DNA of 64,000 bases, from contig NC_069120.1 of the NCBI RefSeq assembly GCF_025612915.1, positions 15,444,501 through 15,508,500 on the forward strand, read 5' to 3'. The notes under the pieces were generated by a model that had not been told where the DNA came from, searched no databases, and saw only the letters and a list, made by a program, of their open reading frames with translations. The stretch comes from Magallana angulata. Its lineage: Eukaryota > Mollusca > Bivalvia > Ostreida > Ostreidae. The position numbers and the translations under genes were made by a program. Below are positions 52,701-62,780 of this stretch, one piece after another (position 1 is the first letter of the stretch; every line of letters begins with the position of its first letter).

Positions 52701-53943
52701 TGTAAACAAAAATAAGACTCATGATTAGTTTATGTAATTGTGTGTATATGATAGGCTTAGTACTGCCACGCTCCTACTAGCACTAGCTAATGGGTTTAAC
52801 CCTTTAGCTCAGTCGTAGAGCGTTGGTTTTTAAACTGAAGGGTCCCGAATTTGAGCCTAGTTGTGGTCGTTTCTCCTCCTCTATTACATTGGCGTCCAAC
52901 AAAATAACCCACATGGAGTGGTTAAGAGAGTCTCGTGTGAAACCTCTAAGAGATGGAAATCTCAAAAGAAATGGGGGAAGAGTGTAATAGTGTGTGATTA
53001 GGTATATAACAGATTCAATACTGCCATGCCCCTATTAGGCTATTAGCACTAGCTAGTGGATTAACCCTTTGGCTCAGTTGGTGGAGCGTTGGTTTTTAAA
53101 CTGAAGGGTCTCGAATTTGAGCCTAGTTGTGGACTTCCTCCTCTTCTATTATATTATATAATGAATTCTTATCTAGGTATCTCTCTTATAACTTGACTTC
53201 TAATACGTATTCAATTTTTGGTCAATCATTCACAATGCACAGGTAAACCATTTTTAACATATAAAATAACAATAAAAATTTGATCTCAAATCATGTCTAC
53301 TCTAAGTCCTTTTAAGAGAAAGAGTTGAATAACTAATGAAGTGACTGTGTGTATAGATTTTGAAAGTTTTTAGCCAACAAAAAGACTTGTGCATAATTGC
53401 CCCAAAATTTAAATTTATTAATCTTGATTTGAATTTTCTAGACAGGAAACTAGTCTTTATGTTGTAGTTTGTTATTAAAAGAAAAGAAATTGGATAAAAT
53501 AAACTCTTGAAATTTAAATCATTAAAATTTTCTTTAGAAAAGGTGACCCCAACCAGGAAAACCCAATATCAAACCAATTAAACATTTCTGAACTGACCTA
53601 TCCCAAAACATTTTGGAATCATGAAAGCTCTATATGACATGCAATACACAGCTTTTGTTTTTTATTGGCGCTGTATTGTAGAAAATGATATTTAAAGAAA
53701 CATGCACTACCCTATCCCAGGTACCCCCCCCCCCCCCCAAGTCCCAATCCGCCCCATACAAAAACAAAATGAAGCAAAATCAAGAATAACACTTGAGAGA
53801 ATATTAAGTCATAAGTAAAAATTACCTATAATCGTGTGTGTTATTCCACCGCATCCAAAAGCAAAATCTTTTTGGAACGACAAGAGGCATAAACCTATAA
53901 TGCACTTCGCTAAGAAAACAGTACCATCACTTCGCGAATCCAT
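39002..53943 (-). CDS. GPLD1: GPI-specific phospholipase D, active site intact (copy B)
   Basis: 24 exons from 53826-53943 to 39002-39100, 858 residues. Others: 52085-52131, 51689-51767, 51253-51347, 50751-50861, 47299-47347, 47076-47142, 45828-45935, 45662-45689, 44786-44925, 43712-43901, 43460-43599, 43032-43144, 42465-42559, 42035-42148, 41566-41643, 41319-41469, 40935-40996, 40751-40833, 40307-40640, 39985-40072, 39782-39888, 39615-39695. The signal peptide probably ends before C31 (FAFGCGGITH), as in human GPLD1. Zinc-site residues of the phospholipase C/GPLD1 superfamily are all present: C31, H36, H85-D86, H92, H128-D132-H136 (SHQVADITWH), H161 and D165. The FG-GAP propeller keeps Ca-loops DLDGDGNED, DINLDGNMD, DINNDGKDD and DVNGDGIDD. 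Predicted secreted enzyme releasing GPI-anchored proteins. Every intron position and phase matches copy A, so the pair arose by tandem duplication. All introns are GT-AG. Confidence 0.95.
41038..41218. mobile_element. Short MITE, GTAAACCAACTTTTATTCGCG family
   Basis: TIRs GTAAACCAACTTTTATTCGC and its inverse GCTAATAAAAGTTGGTTTAC. The interior includes an inverted pair around CCCATGTTGT and ACAACATGGG and CpG-rich TCGCGA words. It lies in the intron between exons 40935-40996 and 41319-41469 of GPLD1 copy B. Confidence 0.85.
43960..44345. repeat. Two-monomer tandem repeat with GACAGACAGACGGACAG tail
   Basis: Two copies of a roughly 151-bp monomer (CAAAGGGGCATAACTCTGT at about 44009 and 44160), each followed by CCCAAAATC and ATTTCATTTCAATA words. 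The stretch ends in GACCGACAGACAGACGGAC and TTTGAAGGGGGACAT. Resembles core monomers of bivalve non-autonomous elements. Intronic in GPLD1 copy B. Confidence 0.7.
44975..45530. repeat. Foldback repeat related to 52.4 kb
   Basis: The left half (GGGACCTAGGCACAATTTGAG, then AAACAAAGCTC) and the right half (GAGCTTTGTTCACAAAAC, then TTTAGCTCAAATAGTGTTC) are imperfect inverted copies. The same words occur at 52358-52720. It lies in the intron next to exon 45662-45689 of GPLD1 copy B. Confidence 0.65.
46142..46850. repeat. Dispersed repeat with CGCTCACCTGA start
   Basis: Starts AGAGGCCCAAAGGCCACACCG with CTCACCTGA, and ends CAACAACAACAACGACAGAC, then GCTCAGATGAGCTAAA, i.e. a loosely inverted AGCTCA(C/T)CTGA end. 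This looks like a common mollusc dispersed element. No coding capacity. It lies in the GPLD1 copy B intron between 45935 and 47076. Confidence 0.55.
47821..47944. repeat. Long hairpin, about 53-bp arms
   Basis: The left arm includes GAAAACTGTCCATTCTGTGA and AAAGAACTGTTC; the right arm is its inverse with few mismatches, around a GGCCCAAAGGGCC centre. It directly abuts the next foldback element. Confidence 0.9.
47944..49042. mobile_element. 1.1-kb foldback element
   Basis: The terminal words AAGGTGGCTCGACACACCAA and TTGGTGTGTCGAGGAACCTT are inverted. Similarity continues inward (TATCGATCCATAAA-type, CCGATATTGATCTCTGTTTT) to near the centre (AACCGATCCCGATTG against AATCGGGATCGGTTC). No open frame of note. 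It lies in the 3.4-kb intron between exons 47299-47347 and 50751-50861 of GPLD1 copy B. Confidence 0.85.
49420..49570 (+). repeat. About 27-30-bp minisatellite
   Basis: Five or so units of GATGGAAAAGGGGGAAATTC with A/G variation and TCAAGTGAT junctions. Intronic in GPLD1 copy B. Confidence 0.85.
49642..49992. mobile_element. MITE, ACAGTACTGA family, copy 2
   Basis: Same inverted ends as 23258-23687 (TACAGTACCGATCAGACCCA and the inverse TGGGTCTGATCAGTACTGTA) and the same interior of GGGTTTACT words. Intronic in GPLD1 copy B. Confidence 0.8.
50235..50356. repeat. Hairpin of about 55-bp arms
   Basis: AAACCTGTACATTAAGTTAC, then GTAGCTGT and CGATTAAGTT, are mirrored by the inverse at the right (AACTTAATGTACAGGTTT). 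Intronic in GPLD1 copy B, 400 bp from exon 50751-50861. Confidence 0.85.
52358..53305. repeat. Foldback repeat carrying a SINE dimer
   Basis: The left end AAAGGAACTTAGACATGATC is inverted at about 53270-53305 (CATGTCTACTCTAAGTCC). The left half matches the repeat at 44975-45530. The SINE-like dimer at 52739-53160 sits in the loop. It lies in intron 1 of GPLD1 copy B. Confidence 0.6.
52739..53160 (+). repeat. Tandem dimer of a tRNA-derived SINE
   Basis: Two heads about 273 bp apart (about 52794-52865 and 53068-53138) both read CTTTAGCTCAGT or CTTTGGCTCAGT, then GTTGGTTTTTAAACTGAAGG, then CGAATTTGAGCC. These are a box A and a decayed box B at tRNA spacing. The unit between them has a SINE-like tail and the leading TAGCACTAGCTA words recur before each head. 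The heads lack clean acceptor stems, so they are not working tRNA genes. Confidence 0.65.
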
Positions 53944-54500
53944 ACTTAATACAGAATTACTGATTAAACTACTTGATACATCGTGTATACGGGGCATGTA
54001 CGTTCTTTATTGATTGTGTTATACTTGCTTTAAAAATGTTAAATTGCCTACGTACGTATCGCACTTTTTATTTCAATATCTAGCATGTAACATGTTTACA
54101 GACCTGTGAAACCGAAACTAACATTTTCAACGAACACCGAGCCCGATGCTTTTTTTTTTAAGTTTACTTGTTGGCATATTGTAATGTTAGCATGATATTA
54201 TATATAAATGCTTTGTAAATGCGCATATTTAACCATAATGATTTGTGATTCTCCTTTTTTAAAACTATAAAAGTACAAGTTTACTTGCTGATATAATATT
54301 AACATAATATGTCATAAATTGCAAGAATACAGTACAATTTCCCAGTACGACAAATCTGTCACCCAGTTACCAATGTAATAATCATCGTGTTATAAATGGC
54401 CCTCCAAATTCACAAAAAATGAGCTTAATCTAGTTTCACATTTGATAAATTAGGTTTATCGACTGGAATTAACTATAATTTACGAACCGCAACTGAATCA
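53944..54500. other. 5' flank of GPLD1 copy B
   Basis: Likely holds the promoter of GPLD1 copy B. AT-rich, no definite core element recognised. An in-frame upstream ATG at 53995-53997 would extend the protein by 18 residues ahead of the signal peptide and is not preferred. Confidence 0.4.
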
Positions 54501-54511
54501 GGCAAGTAGCA

Positions 54512-54740
54512 TCCGGGGGGGGGGGGGAGGGGTGCGGGGGGGGGGGGGGAGGGGTGCGGGGGGGGGGGCACTTTTTTTCTCGCAGCAACTAATTTTATTA
54601 AATTTACATAGTAAAAATAGAATTATCATGGAGTTGGCCCCCAACTTTTTTGGGAGTATGAAAATGAGAAAAATTGAAGTTATAAGAAATAGATATACCC
54701 CCCCCCCCCCCCCCCCCCCCGATTAGGAATTTGAAGATTT
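54512..54740. repeat. G/C-tract dispersed repeat
   Basis: A polyG stretch interrupted by AGGGGTGC, then CTCGCAGCAACTAATTTT and a polyC run ending CGATTAGGAATTTGAAG (the inverse of the AATTCCTAATCCG start word seen elsewhere). Member of the G-tract family. Confidence 0.65.
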
Positions 54741-54799
54741 GGGGAAATTGCCTTTCTCCTTTTTTTTAAACGTTAACAAAACATTTTCCCAATAAATAT

Positions 54800-55040
54800 A
54801 GATTTGTTCACACCTGTAAACTATAATTTACATTCGTTAACTATAGTTGATAGTTGTTAATCATAGTTTCACAATCGTGAAACTATATTTATCAGATAAA
54901 TTATGTTTTGCAATCGCAAATGGTTGATTTCAGTGTTAATTATAGTTTTACACTTTTGAAACATGGATAATTGCGTTAAGTATGGTTTACAGATGTGAAA
55001 TATAGATTAGTTTATCGACAGTGAAATTATGATTAGCTCA
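54800..55040. repeat. Array of GTGAAACTATA-type inverted words
   Basis: At least six or seven degenerate copies of a TTAACTATAGTTTCAC-like motif in both orientations at irregular 20-35-bp spacing (for example CACAATCGTGAAACTATATT). Resembles a decayed array of short palindromes. Confidence 0.6.
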
Positions 55041-56376
55041 TTTTAGTGGATTTGGCGTGCCATACTTGTATCTATATGTATCTGTGTTCTGAAAGAGGGT
55101 AACAAAGGTAACCAGCTGGGTAACAGACCCTTGTACATGTATCAATATAAGCAATTATCCGTCTCTTCTAAAACAGGTTCTGATTGAAACAGCTGTACAT
55201 ATATCAGACAGAACTCAGAATAGCAATGTTTAGAAATGTATCCTAAGGCCAAGCTAAACTAAATTATTTCATGCACATTGATAGGGGTGTGGTAATTTTG
55301 TATTTCATTGTACCGGTATGTAAAACTTATATCTCAGGCATCTTAACAAATTAAGATATGTTGGCATTGCATGGTTAAAAATGAATTAGGGGAATTAGGG
55401 AAATCCGTTTCATCATCACCATCATCCTTTCAGCATATACGTACCGCCACTGATTTCAAAATCCACTAATATTCTGAAAAAAAATGACTTTCAGTGATAT
55501 CATCTGACATTCAGTGTGCATTGACCTAGCTACCTCTGAAATAAAAGGTCATCGCTATTAAAATACTGTGAATTAATTGCATATAGTATTTTTATATTTC
55601 AATTGGATTAGTTTTTTCTTGGACTATAATACTGGGTTAGATAAAATTAGATGAACATCAATACATGTGCCTCTATGTATAAACTACTTTCTGTTTGAGA
55701 GTCCTCCACCCACTTGGGAAAAGTTTTGCATACAAGCCCATTATTCTAAATTGCTTAAAGATATGGGTTTGATTCTCTAGCATGAGTTAGACTTGAAAAT
55801 GACAGAAAAAAGTATTTGAGGGAAAAATATACTTTTCAAAGGACGGGCGTATAAGGTATTATACATCCCCCAATTGGAGCAATAAATAATAACTTGTTCG
55901 AATGTAAATAAAATATGTATATTTGGCTTGTACTTATACGTTGTTTATACTATAAAGGATCTATTGCGATTAATAATTAAATTGACCTACAGAGGAGGTG
56001 GATTTCCCAGAAAAAAAAATCACTTTTGAAAATCAAAGTTTTGTTTGCTATTTTCTACCGTAAATATTTCTAAATTTTTCGAATTTGCATTTTGAACCCA
56101 TCTTGCAATTTTATTATAATCTTCAAAGTTGGCTAAAACAGCATTCTCTCAGTAAAATGGTCCATTTCTGCATGATTTTTGGCCTAGATATCCTTCCGGA
56201 CCGGCATGCCCCTAAAAAATCTTAGATATTTTGATGAGTTTTGTTCAAAGGAATAAATTAAGATATCATTTTTTTAAGGGCACCCCGATTCTCGGGTTGA
56301 TTTAGCAAAAAACCGACAAAAATTTCGGAGACCGATTTCTATCATAGTAATCTATATTTACATCGCTATTATTAAC
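55041..56376. other. Intergenic, no gene recognised
   Basis: AT-rich sequence with no supported exon, array or transposon end. Confidence 0.5.
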
Positions 56377-56460
56377 TTCTGGATAGCTCAGTAGGTTAAA
56401 CTGCTTGCTATGTAACAAGTGATGTTTTTTTGTGCCCTGGTTCGATTCCATCTGTGGGCG
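56377..56460 (+). repeat. tRNA-derived SINE head
   Basis: CTGGATAGCTCAGTAGGTTA (box A region) and CCTGGTTCGATTCC (good box B) lie at about tRNA spacing, but the anticodon arm and a T-run between them do not fold as a real tRNA. A T-rich tail follows. Confidence 0.55.
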
Positions 56461-56814
56461 TACTTATTCTTTTTAAAAATTAAACATTTTTATTTTTTTT
56501 CATATACATGATTGTGCATTTTTTATTTTACTACGATTTTCTGGTGTAACTTGGTGTGAATGTAAATAGATATTATAGAATTGATTTTTTTTTATGTCTG
56601 CTTGCCTTAATTTCTATCTCGTCTAATGAATACATGAGCATAACTCCTGAGACATCTTAAAGAATAAAACATTAATGAAATGAACAATAAATGACACTGA
56701 ATAATAGACAAACATTAAATCATGAGCAAAGGTAATAAACTTATATTCATATGTACAGAGTTACATTACGATTCCTTCTACTTCTCACGAAAATCATAGC
56801 TCTATAAAAACAAT

Positions 56815-56990
56815 CTACATGCCCTGATTATCGATTGGTCGAAACTCGAAACCAACCGTGACTGAAACTGACAGGACTGAAATCTACACGACCCTTAAAT
56901 CGATTGGTCGAGACCTACAGCGACCCACGAAAATCACGGTCTGCACGAAATGATCAAGATGATTGCAAACTCAATTTCCCATAGAGGACG
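56815..56990. repeat. Dispersed repeat, inverted relative of 32455-32655
   Basis: Contains CATGCCCTGATTATCGATTGG, CGAGACCTACAGCGACC and CACGGTCTGCACGAAATGAT, the reverse complement of the order seen at 32.5 kb. Confidence 0.65.
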
Positions 56991-57089
56991 ATTTTGCTGT
57001 TTCTTTTAGCTAACGCACAAAGAAGGAAAAGAAAAAAAGGACAACTTCTTGGCTGAGCTGTCTGTGCTGCTGACATATTTCTGTAATCA

Positions 57090-57360
57090 GTCAAAATCTT
57101 GAAAATCCTAATCCGTAAAAGTGAGGAAAGGGGGAGGGATAGCGTAGTGATCCTGTTACTTTTATTTCACTGTCAGTTTCCTTACTTTTCACCTCAATTT
57201 CTTGCGTGTGTGCTCCCCAAAAAAGGGGGGCAACTCCATCCTGATTGACTTTTTTATTAGTATTTAACAAAAATGTTTGCTGCGAGTTAAAGTGGGAAAA
57301 GTGGACAGTCCCCTTTCCTACTGCACCTCCCCCACCCCCTGATGCTACGTGCTTGCAAAA
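57090..57360. repeat. G-tract dispersed repeat
   Basis: Starts TTGAAAATCCTAATCCGTA, contains AAGGGGGAGGGATAG and a CCTCCCCCACCCCC tract, and ends GATGCTACGTGCTTGC. This is the fullest copy with both family ends. Confidence 0.65.
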
Positions 57361-57847
57361 TACTACCCAAAATAAACAGACCATGCAGCTATAATATTTA
57401 TATGAAATTCATGAAACTATTGCAGGGTTGTGCAATGCTGAGGTGAACATTAAGGCTGATGGACCTCTTGTTAAAAATTGATTATTTCATTGAAAGTGAA
57501 AAGGTTCTTTTTAAAGTTGGAAATAAAATTTCAGTGTATGGTGACATGCTTTCTGGCAGTAATTAAAAAGAAAGGACTATACATGTATACATTTTGAAAT
57601 AGATATAATAGATATGCAATTTTGAAGCCTCATTGAATACATAAATACTCAAGCATCAGTAGTGCAATAAAATGTCATCAGAATGAACCATTTGGTATAA
57701 GACTTGCATTGAAGTAAAACTCAAAAGTAGGATGATCAAATTGACTTTATGATCAACCAAAGACTTTCAAGGTTTTGAGACCAGTTCTATAAAACTGTAA
57801 AAAAGAAAACAAACTATTGGACAATTTGTGTATGGATCACTAAAACC

Positions 57848-57853
57848 TTTATT
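57848..57853 (-). terminator. Poly(A) signal overlapping SLC46-like stop codon
   Basis: On the minus strand the coding end reads TGTAAATAAAGG. The stop TAA (57849-57851) is embedded in the AATAAA hexamer (57848-57853). Processing here would leave a very short 3' untranslated region. Its use is inferred; no other hexamer was chosen. Confidence 0.45.
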
Positions 57854-59372
57854 TACACATTTTTGACAGTTCGGGAATGATGATGTACACAGAGTTATCG
57901 TGTGCGGAGAGTTGAGGTGAACTTGGGTATGTCTTTGACGGGACCTGTGCATGTATTTGATGGCCTTGATCTTCTGCCTTTATAGTATCACTTCCGTTGA
58001 CTGTTGCATGGTCTGTTGCCGACTGCTGTAGATTTTGACGTCGGTTAAACACGATCAACACAACAGCAACAAGAATAGGAAAAAATGAAAACGCTTCTAT
58101 CAAAAAAGCCATTCCACGAAATATATGGACAGTCTCGCTGTAGATATTTACAAATGCTATTGTACCCAAAAATTTGGCTATTGTTTCCCCACTTGACAAG
58201 ATGGCAAACATCTTTCCCGCCTCGTCCTCGCTCACAGTCTTACTCAGCAAAGAACGCAAAGAAGCACCGATCATTCCGATGAAAGATCCGATTCCTACAG
58301 AGGCTAAAATCATCCATGATTTAGTGCTAAAGCTCAGGAAAATTAATTTACTCGCGTTGGAGAGAAGTCCTATTGTTAGGATGATTCTGTCTGACAGCCC
58401 TAACTTATTGGTGAACAGTGGTATAAACAGAAGCAAACCTACTCCCATTAATGCATATTCTGAAGACAAAAGATATCCAAACCATGACTCCGACCAGCTC
58501 AAGGGACTTCTAGTAACAAACATAATTTTGACGTCCGTCTCACCAACTTTACACATTTGACTCACAATTGACATGATTATCAGGGTGATTAAAACCGTTC
58601 TGTTGTTACCGGGACGTGGCTTTGATATAACCGCTATTGTTTCTTTTATGTGTTGAATCTGGAACAAACTGCATGATTTTTCATCCGCTTTATCTGTTTT
58701 CTTATCGTTATCGTTTAAAAGAGTCAATGTAAGAGTAAGTGCAATGAGGTAGGATACCATAATCGAAGCAAAGACAGTATTTAAGTCAAATACGTCTTGG
58801 AATAATCCAGAAAATAACGCTCCAAGAGATCCTCCTAAAAAATTCATAGCCAATAGTAATCCAAAATGACGCGTGCGGTTTTTTTCGTCCGATAAATCGA
58901 ACACGAGGCTGTTGATCGCCATGGTTATCATTGAGCTTTTTCCACATATTCCCTGCATCGCGGCCCCTCCTAAGATCAGAGGAATTCTGTACGCCGGCAC
59001 CAAGTTACTTGTCCCATAAAGTATCACCGCTAACATGCTTCCAAAACATGGAAACAAAATGGTGGGTTTCCTTCCATATTTATCACTGTAGGACCCACAA
59101 AACATTGATAATACAATGGCGGGAACATTTAAAAGAATCCTGTAGTACATCAAATAGTATCCGCTTTGTTTTTGTATATCATCTTCTAGTTCAGGGTATT
59201 CATCTAAACTTGAGCAAATAGTTTCATTCTTATTATTGATGTCCTTGAGAAACTTGTGGCACACAGCGCGAATTAAATATGGACGTACTGTAGCGTCCAT
59301 CATTGACTCTCCAGTCTTGTACAAGAATAGCACAGCATCTATGACGATAATACTGTTTTTTAAGGAAAACAT
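57849..59372 (-). CDS. SLC46-type major facilitator transporter, single exon
   Basis: An uninterrupted 507-residue frame with about 11-12 hydrophobic segments. Signatures: a first helix followed by DATVRPYLIRAVC, a loop with a cysteine and the N-glycosylation site NET, then the MFS motif GSYSDKYGRKPTILF between helices 2 and 3. A long central loop with LFQIQHIKETIAVI follows, then GASLRSLLSKTVSEDEAGKMFA in the second half. The layout matches SLC46 (proton-coupled folate/heme carrier SLC46A1, lysosomal SLC46A3 and thymic SLC46A2). The exact paralogue and substrate cannot be told from the sequence. The C-terminal tail (about 60 residues) is hydrophilic. There are no introns, unlike every other multi-domain gene in the window, so it may be a retrocopy or an intron-poor lineage expansion. 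The frame is intact, so it is probably functional. Confidence 0.88.
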   Translation of the reverse strand: MFSLKNSIIVIDAVLFLYKTGESMMDATVRPYLIRAVCHKFLKDINNKNETICSSLDEYPELEDDIQKQSGYYLMYYRILLNVPAIVLSMFCGSYSDKYGRKPTILFPCFGSMLAVILYGTSNLVPAYRIPLILGGAAMQGICGKSSMITMAINSLVFDLSDEKNRTRHFGLLLAMNFLGGSLGALFSGLFQDVFDLNTVFASIMVSYLIALTLTLTLLNDNDKKTDKADEKSCSLFQIQHIKETIAVISKPRPGNNRTVLITLIIMSIVSQMCKVGETDVKIMFVTRSPLSWSESWFGYLLSSEYALMGVGLLLFIPLFTNKLGLSDRIILTIGLLSNASKLIFLSFSTKSWMILASVGIGSFIGMIGASLRSLLSKTVSEDEAGKMFAILSSGETIAKFLGTIAFVNIYSETVHIFRGMAFLIEAFSFFPILVAVVLIVFNRRQNLQQSATDHATVNGSDTIKAEDQGHQIHAQVPSKTYPSSPQLSAHDNSVYIIIPELSKMCK

Positions 59373-62300
59373 GGTTGCAAGTTATTCTTGTTTGGCTTTG
59401 TCTCTACGGGATAAACAAGAAAAATCGAACTTAGAATAATCAGAAATAAATCGTTAGTAAAATTCAAAGATCGTCTGTACTTCTAAATCAATTGCATTTT
59501 TTTCAAAGACCAATTATAAAATTAATACATAAATATTAATTGGTTGGATAAAACGCTAGTTTGCATACAAATATGAATATACACAAAAGTAAACTCGAAT
59601 AAAACAAATTATGAATTATGCCTCTTCATTACAAACTCAAACTAGTAACTAGGTATATACTAGTAGATTAAGGCGGATGTGCGGTCATCTTGTACATTTG
59701 AGAATAAAAATGTAAACATTTCTTCAACAAGCTTGTTTCTGTCCAAAACTGACTAAAACAGTTGACAAAAGATAAAAAAAGCTTTAAATGTACATTTAAA
59801 TGATATTGTACATGTTGTTTTGTATGCGAACATTCAACACAGATTGTTTCGAATTGACATTAATTTTTTGGGATGAAAATATTACGTCAGGGTGCCTCCA
59901 TAGACACAGGAGTTCTAAGTATAATGGATTTTCTTGTTCTAAATGTATATCCAATGCCGACTGATAAAAAAAGGTACCCTATTTTGAGGCAAAGTTACTA
60001 CATTAATGTGCAAGATTCAACCTTTTCCTCAACAAATGGTTGTAGAGATGACACCAATGAAACCCTCTCTTATTTTTTCAGATTTTTAAATCTTTAATAT
60101 AAGTCTGCAGCTGCGCAGTTCTACAATTGTTCTAAATGATTAAAAAGATAGTGTTCTGTTCTTGTATGCTTACTTTGCATTCAAAACAACATGTACAGCC
60201 TCATATTTATTGTTTTATCATCTTTTGACAATAGTTTTGGCCAGTTGTGGACAGAAATAAGCCTGGGTTCAAGAAATGTTAACATTTTTATTCTTCAATG
60301 TAACCCCCCCCCCCCTTTAAAATATCTTTTGATCACTGAAAGACGACTTTTTACCTTACCTTTTGGAGTCTGTTTATATTCAATTAAAATTTTTAGAACT
60401 ATTTGTACTGTGGACACCGTGACGTAAGTAGCAGGGATGGACAGTTGCACTCATGGGTAGTTTTTCCCCAACCCCCATCCCCTCATAAAGAAACACAAAA
60501 GTTGTTTACGGTATCTCAACACAGATTTTGCATAGTTAATTGTTATGCTACGATGATTCAGCTATCATTTTACTTTTTTATGTGACTGTACCTACAGGTC
60601 GTTGATATGAGAAACGTATAAAAACGAAATGACAAAGGTCCGTATCACATTTCACCTCAAAATTCGTTAAGGCAGGAGTGTCGTGCAATTTATGTGTTGT
60701 GTAATTTATTTTGTGTTGTGTAATTTATTTTGTATCATTTAATCTAGTTGCATTGTCATTTTCTGTAGTCTTTGACGTAAAGTTAGAGACCGATTCTAGC
60801 TAGATTAGAACATTACGTTTTAATGGCGACCAGTTGTGTCCTACAAAAAAAATGCATATATAACAAATATTAAAGATCATGACTGTTTACTTGTATTTTA
60901 AAGTTTTTATTTTATAAGGTCATACATAAAAAAAGGAAAACTGTATTTGGGACCATAAAAGAATCTCAAAATTGCTAAATTATTCATGGAAAACATTTCA
61001 AAATCATGGATTGAAGATTTCATGCTTAAAATTTTCAAGATATAAAGCACATTCGTGAATTTCATTCATCTTTTCATAAAAACTTAGTTTGGTTTGTTTC
61101 AAATTTTTCATTTTTCTTAAAAATAAGGAGGACCCTTTTAAGAAACATTGTTAAACTCCTAACATAAACAGATATTTGTTAAGGAGCTGTGGGGCATCAA
61201 AATGTTATGCAATGCATGTTATTTATAGCACTTTTTATCTCAAAAATGTCTTAAAATAAAATCTGAAACATTTTTTTCTTCAGTTTTCTCTGAAAATAGA
61301 ATTATTTGCAATATATACATGTCTTTCAATGATGGAATTCATATGATGGTGGTGATAAAATCAAATTTTAGTATCCAATACTTTTCTTTAAAAAATTAAC
61401 ACGACAATATTCTTTTTTTTTCAACATTGTATATTACAAGTAACTGCATTTATATGGAGGGTAATCGTGTTCAAAAATCCAGACATGTAAACATGTAAAT
61501 CCGAATATGCAATCGTGTTGATGTATGAGCCTGAGTATGAATATGTGTAATTCTGATCGTGTAACCTATAAAACTCGGGCATAAACACGTGTAAGATTTG
61601 ACTCAGTTCCTTCGCATGATGCACATTTTGCAACTTTATTGTTTACATTAGTTAATTAAACCTTCAACTTTTCATACTTTCAATCCGTGGTTTCTGCATT
61701 TGTAACTTCAGGCTCGGCAATAGCACATCTGACATGATACAAATTGACAAATGTAAAGTCTACAAGTTTGTCGAATTTTGACATGACCTTATGTGGCAAC
61801 TGCCTTGCTGCGGGAAAAGGCATGCCGTAACCGCCGGAATGAACGAAAAATAAACATAATATTCAGCTAAACGGTTGCAATAAGCTTTTAATGAACGACA
61901 CCTTTTCTATCGAAAACACCAGTATTATTTTTAGAAAAAAAATTGAGGTATGATTGAAACTGGACCAAACAGGAAGAGGTTCATGTAGAAAAAAAAATCG
62001 TTGCTGATGTGACGAATTTCCGTAATATAATTCTCATGGTATTATAAAAGGAAATGCCTAATATCTTATTTCTCTAAAAAAAAAATTGACATGTAATTTA
62101 AACTGGAATATAAGTAAATGCGTACTCTTTTCTAGAAATGAGATCAAGAAATTTCCTAAAGGGGTAAATATATTTTGAGCGGCATGGGGTTCGAAGACCG
62201 CCGTGAGGTCCCATGTAACTCCATTGCTTCTGAATTCTATGAATTTTGAGAGAGAATTTTTAACCGGGTTTCCGATTATTGAAATAGTAAAAATTGCAGG

Positions 62301-62670
62301 CGGGCGAGTGGCTGTCAAAAAGGTACCCTTATTGTATCAATAACTCCTCGAACAGTTTTCAAGATAGGACGTTGTTCTTTTGCAGATCATTTATACATAT
62401 ATCAGAGGTATGCAAATTGCTAGGATTTTGATATCTGATAATTTATGAAAAAATATCAGCTGTTGAACTTAGTCATTTTTGGGGTAAAAACATTGCATAT
62501 AGAGAACCCCATTTTTACTCATGTTATTTTTCTGAATTAGTTAGAATAAACGACCTGCAAAGATTTGGTAATTTTTCGCGGAAAAATTTATGTTACTTTA
62601 CGTGTATTTATACTTTTTGTTGTTGTGTAAGTGAAAGATAAATAATAACACAATCCTCAATAATAATAAA
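59373..62670. other. Intergenic, no gene recognised
   Basis: AT-rich. Contains a small tandem (GTGTTGTGTAATTTATTTT, about 60685-60735) and a C-run near 60305. No exon or complete element supported. The promoter of the SLC46-like gene must lie in its first part. Confidence 0.5.
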
Positions 62671-62780
62671 GAACTAGCGCATATTTTTGTGCGCTGTAAA
62701 TTAAAGTTTTACTATGGGAGGCACTGTAGCTCCCAGGTCGTCCATCTGTATTTTTAGACAGGGAGCTACAGACCTGCAGC
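62671..62780. repeat. Solo arm of the CAGGTCTGTAGCTCCC MITE
   Basis: ACTAGCGCATATTTTTGTGCG, then GGCACTGTAGCTCCCAGGTC, then GGGAGCTACAGACCTG matches the right arm of the element at 20399-21098. No matching left arm was seen nearby. Confidence 0.8.

Noticed and set aside
52794-53138. Two functional tRNA genes
   Set aside because: Box A is good, but box B and the stems are distorted and the two sit in a repeated SINE-like unit.
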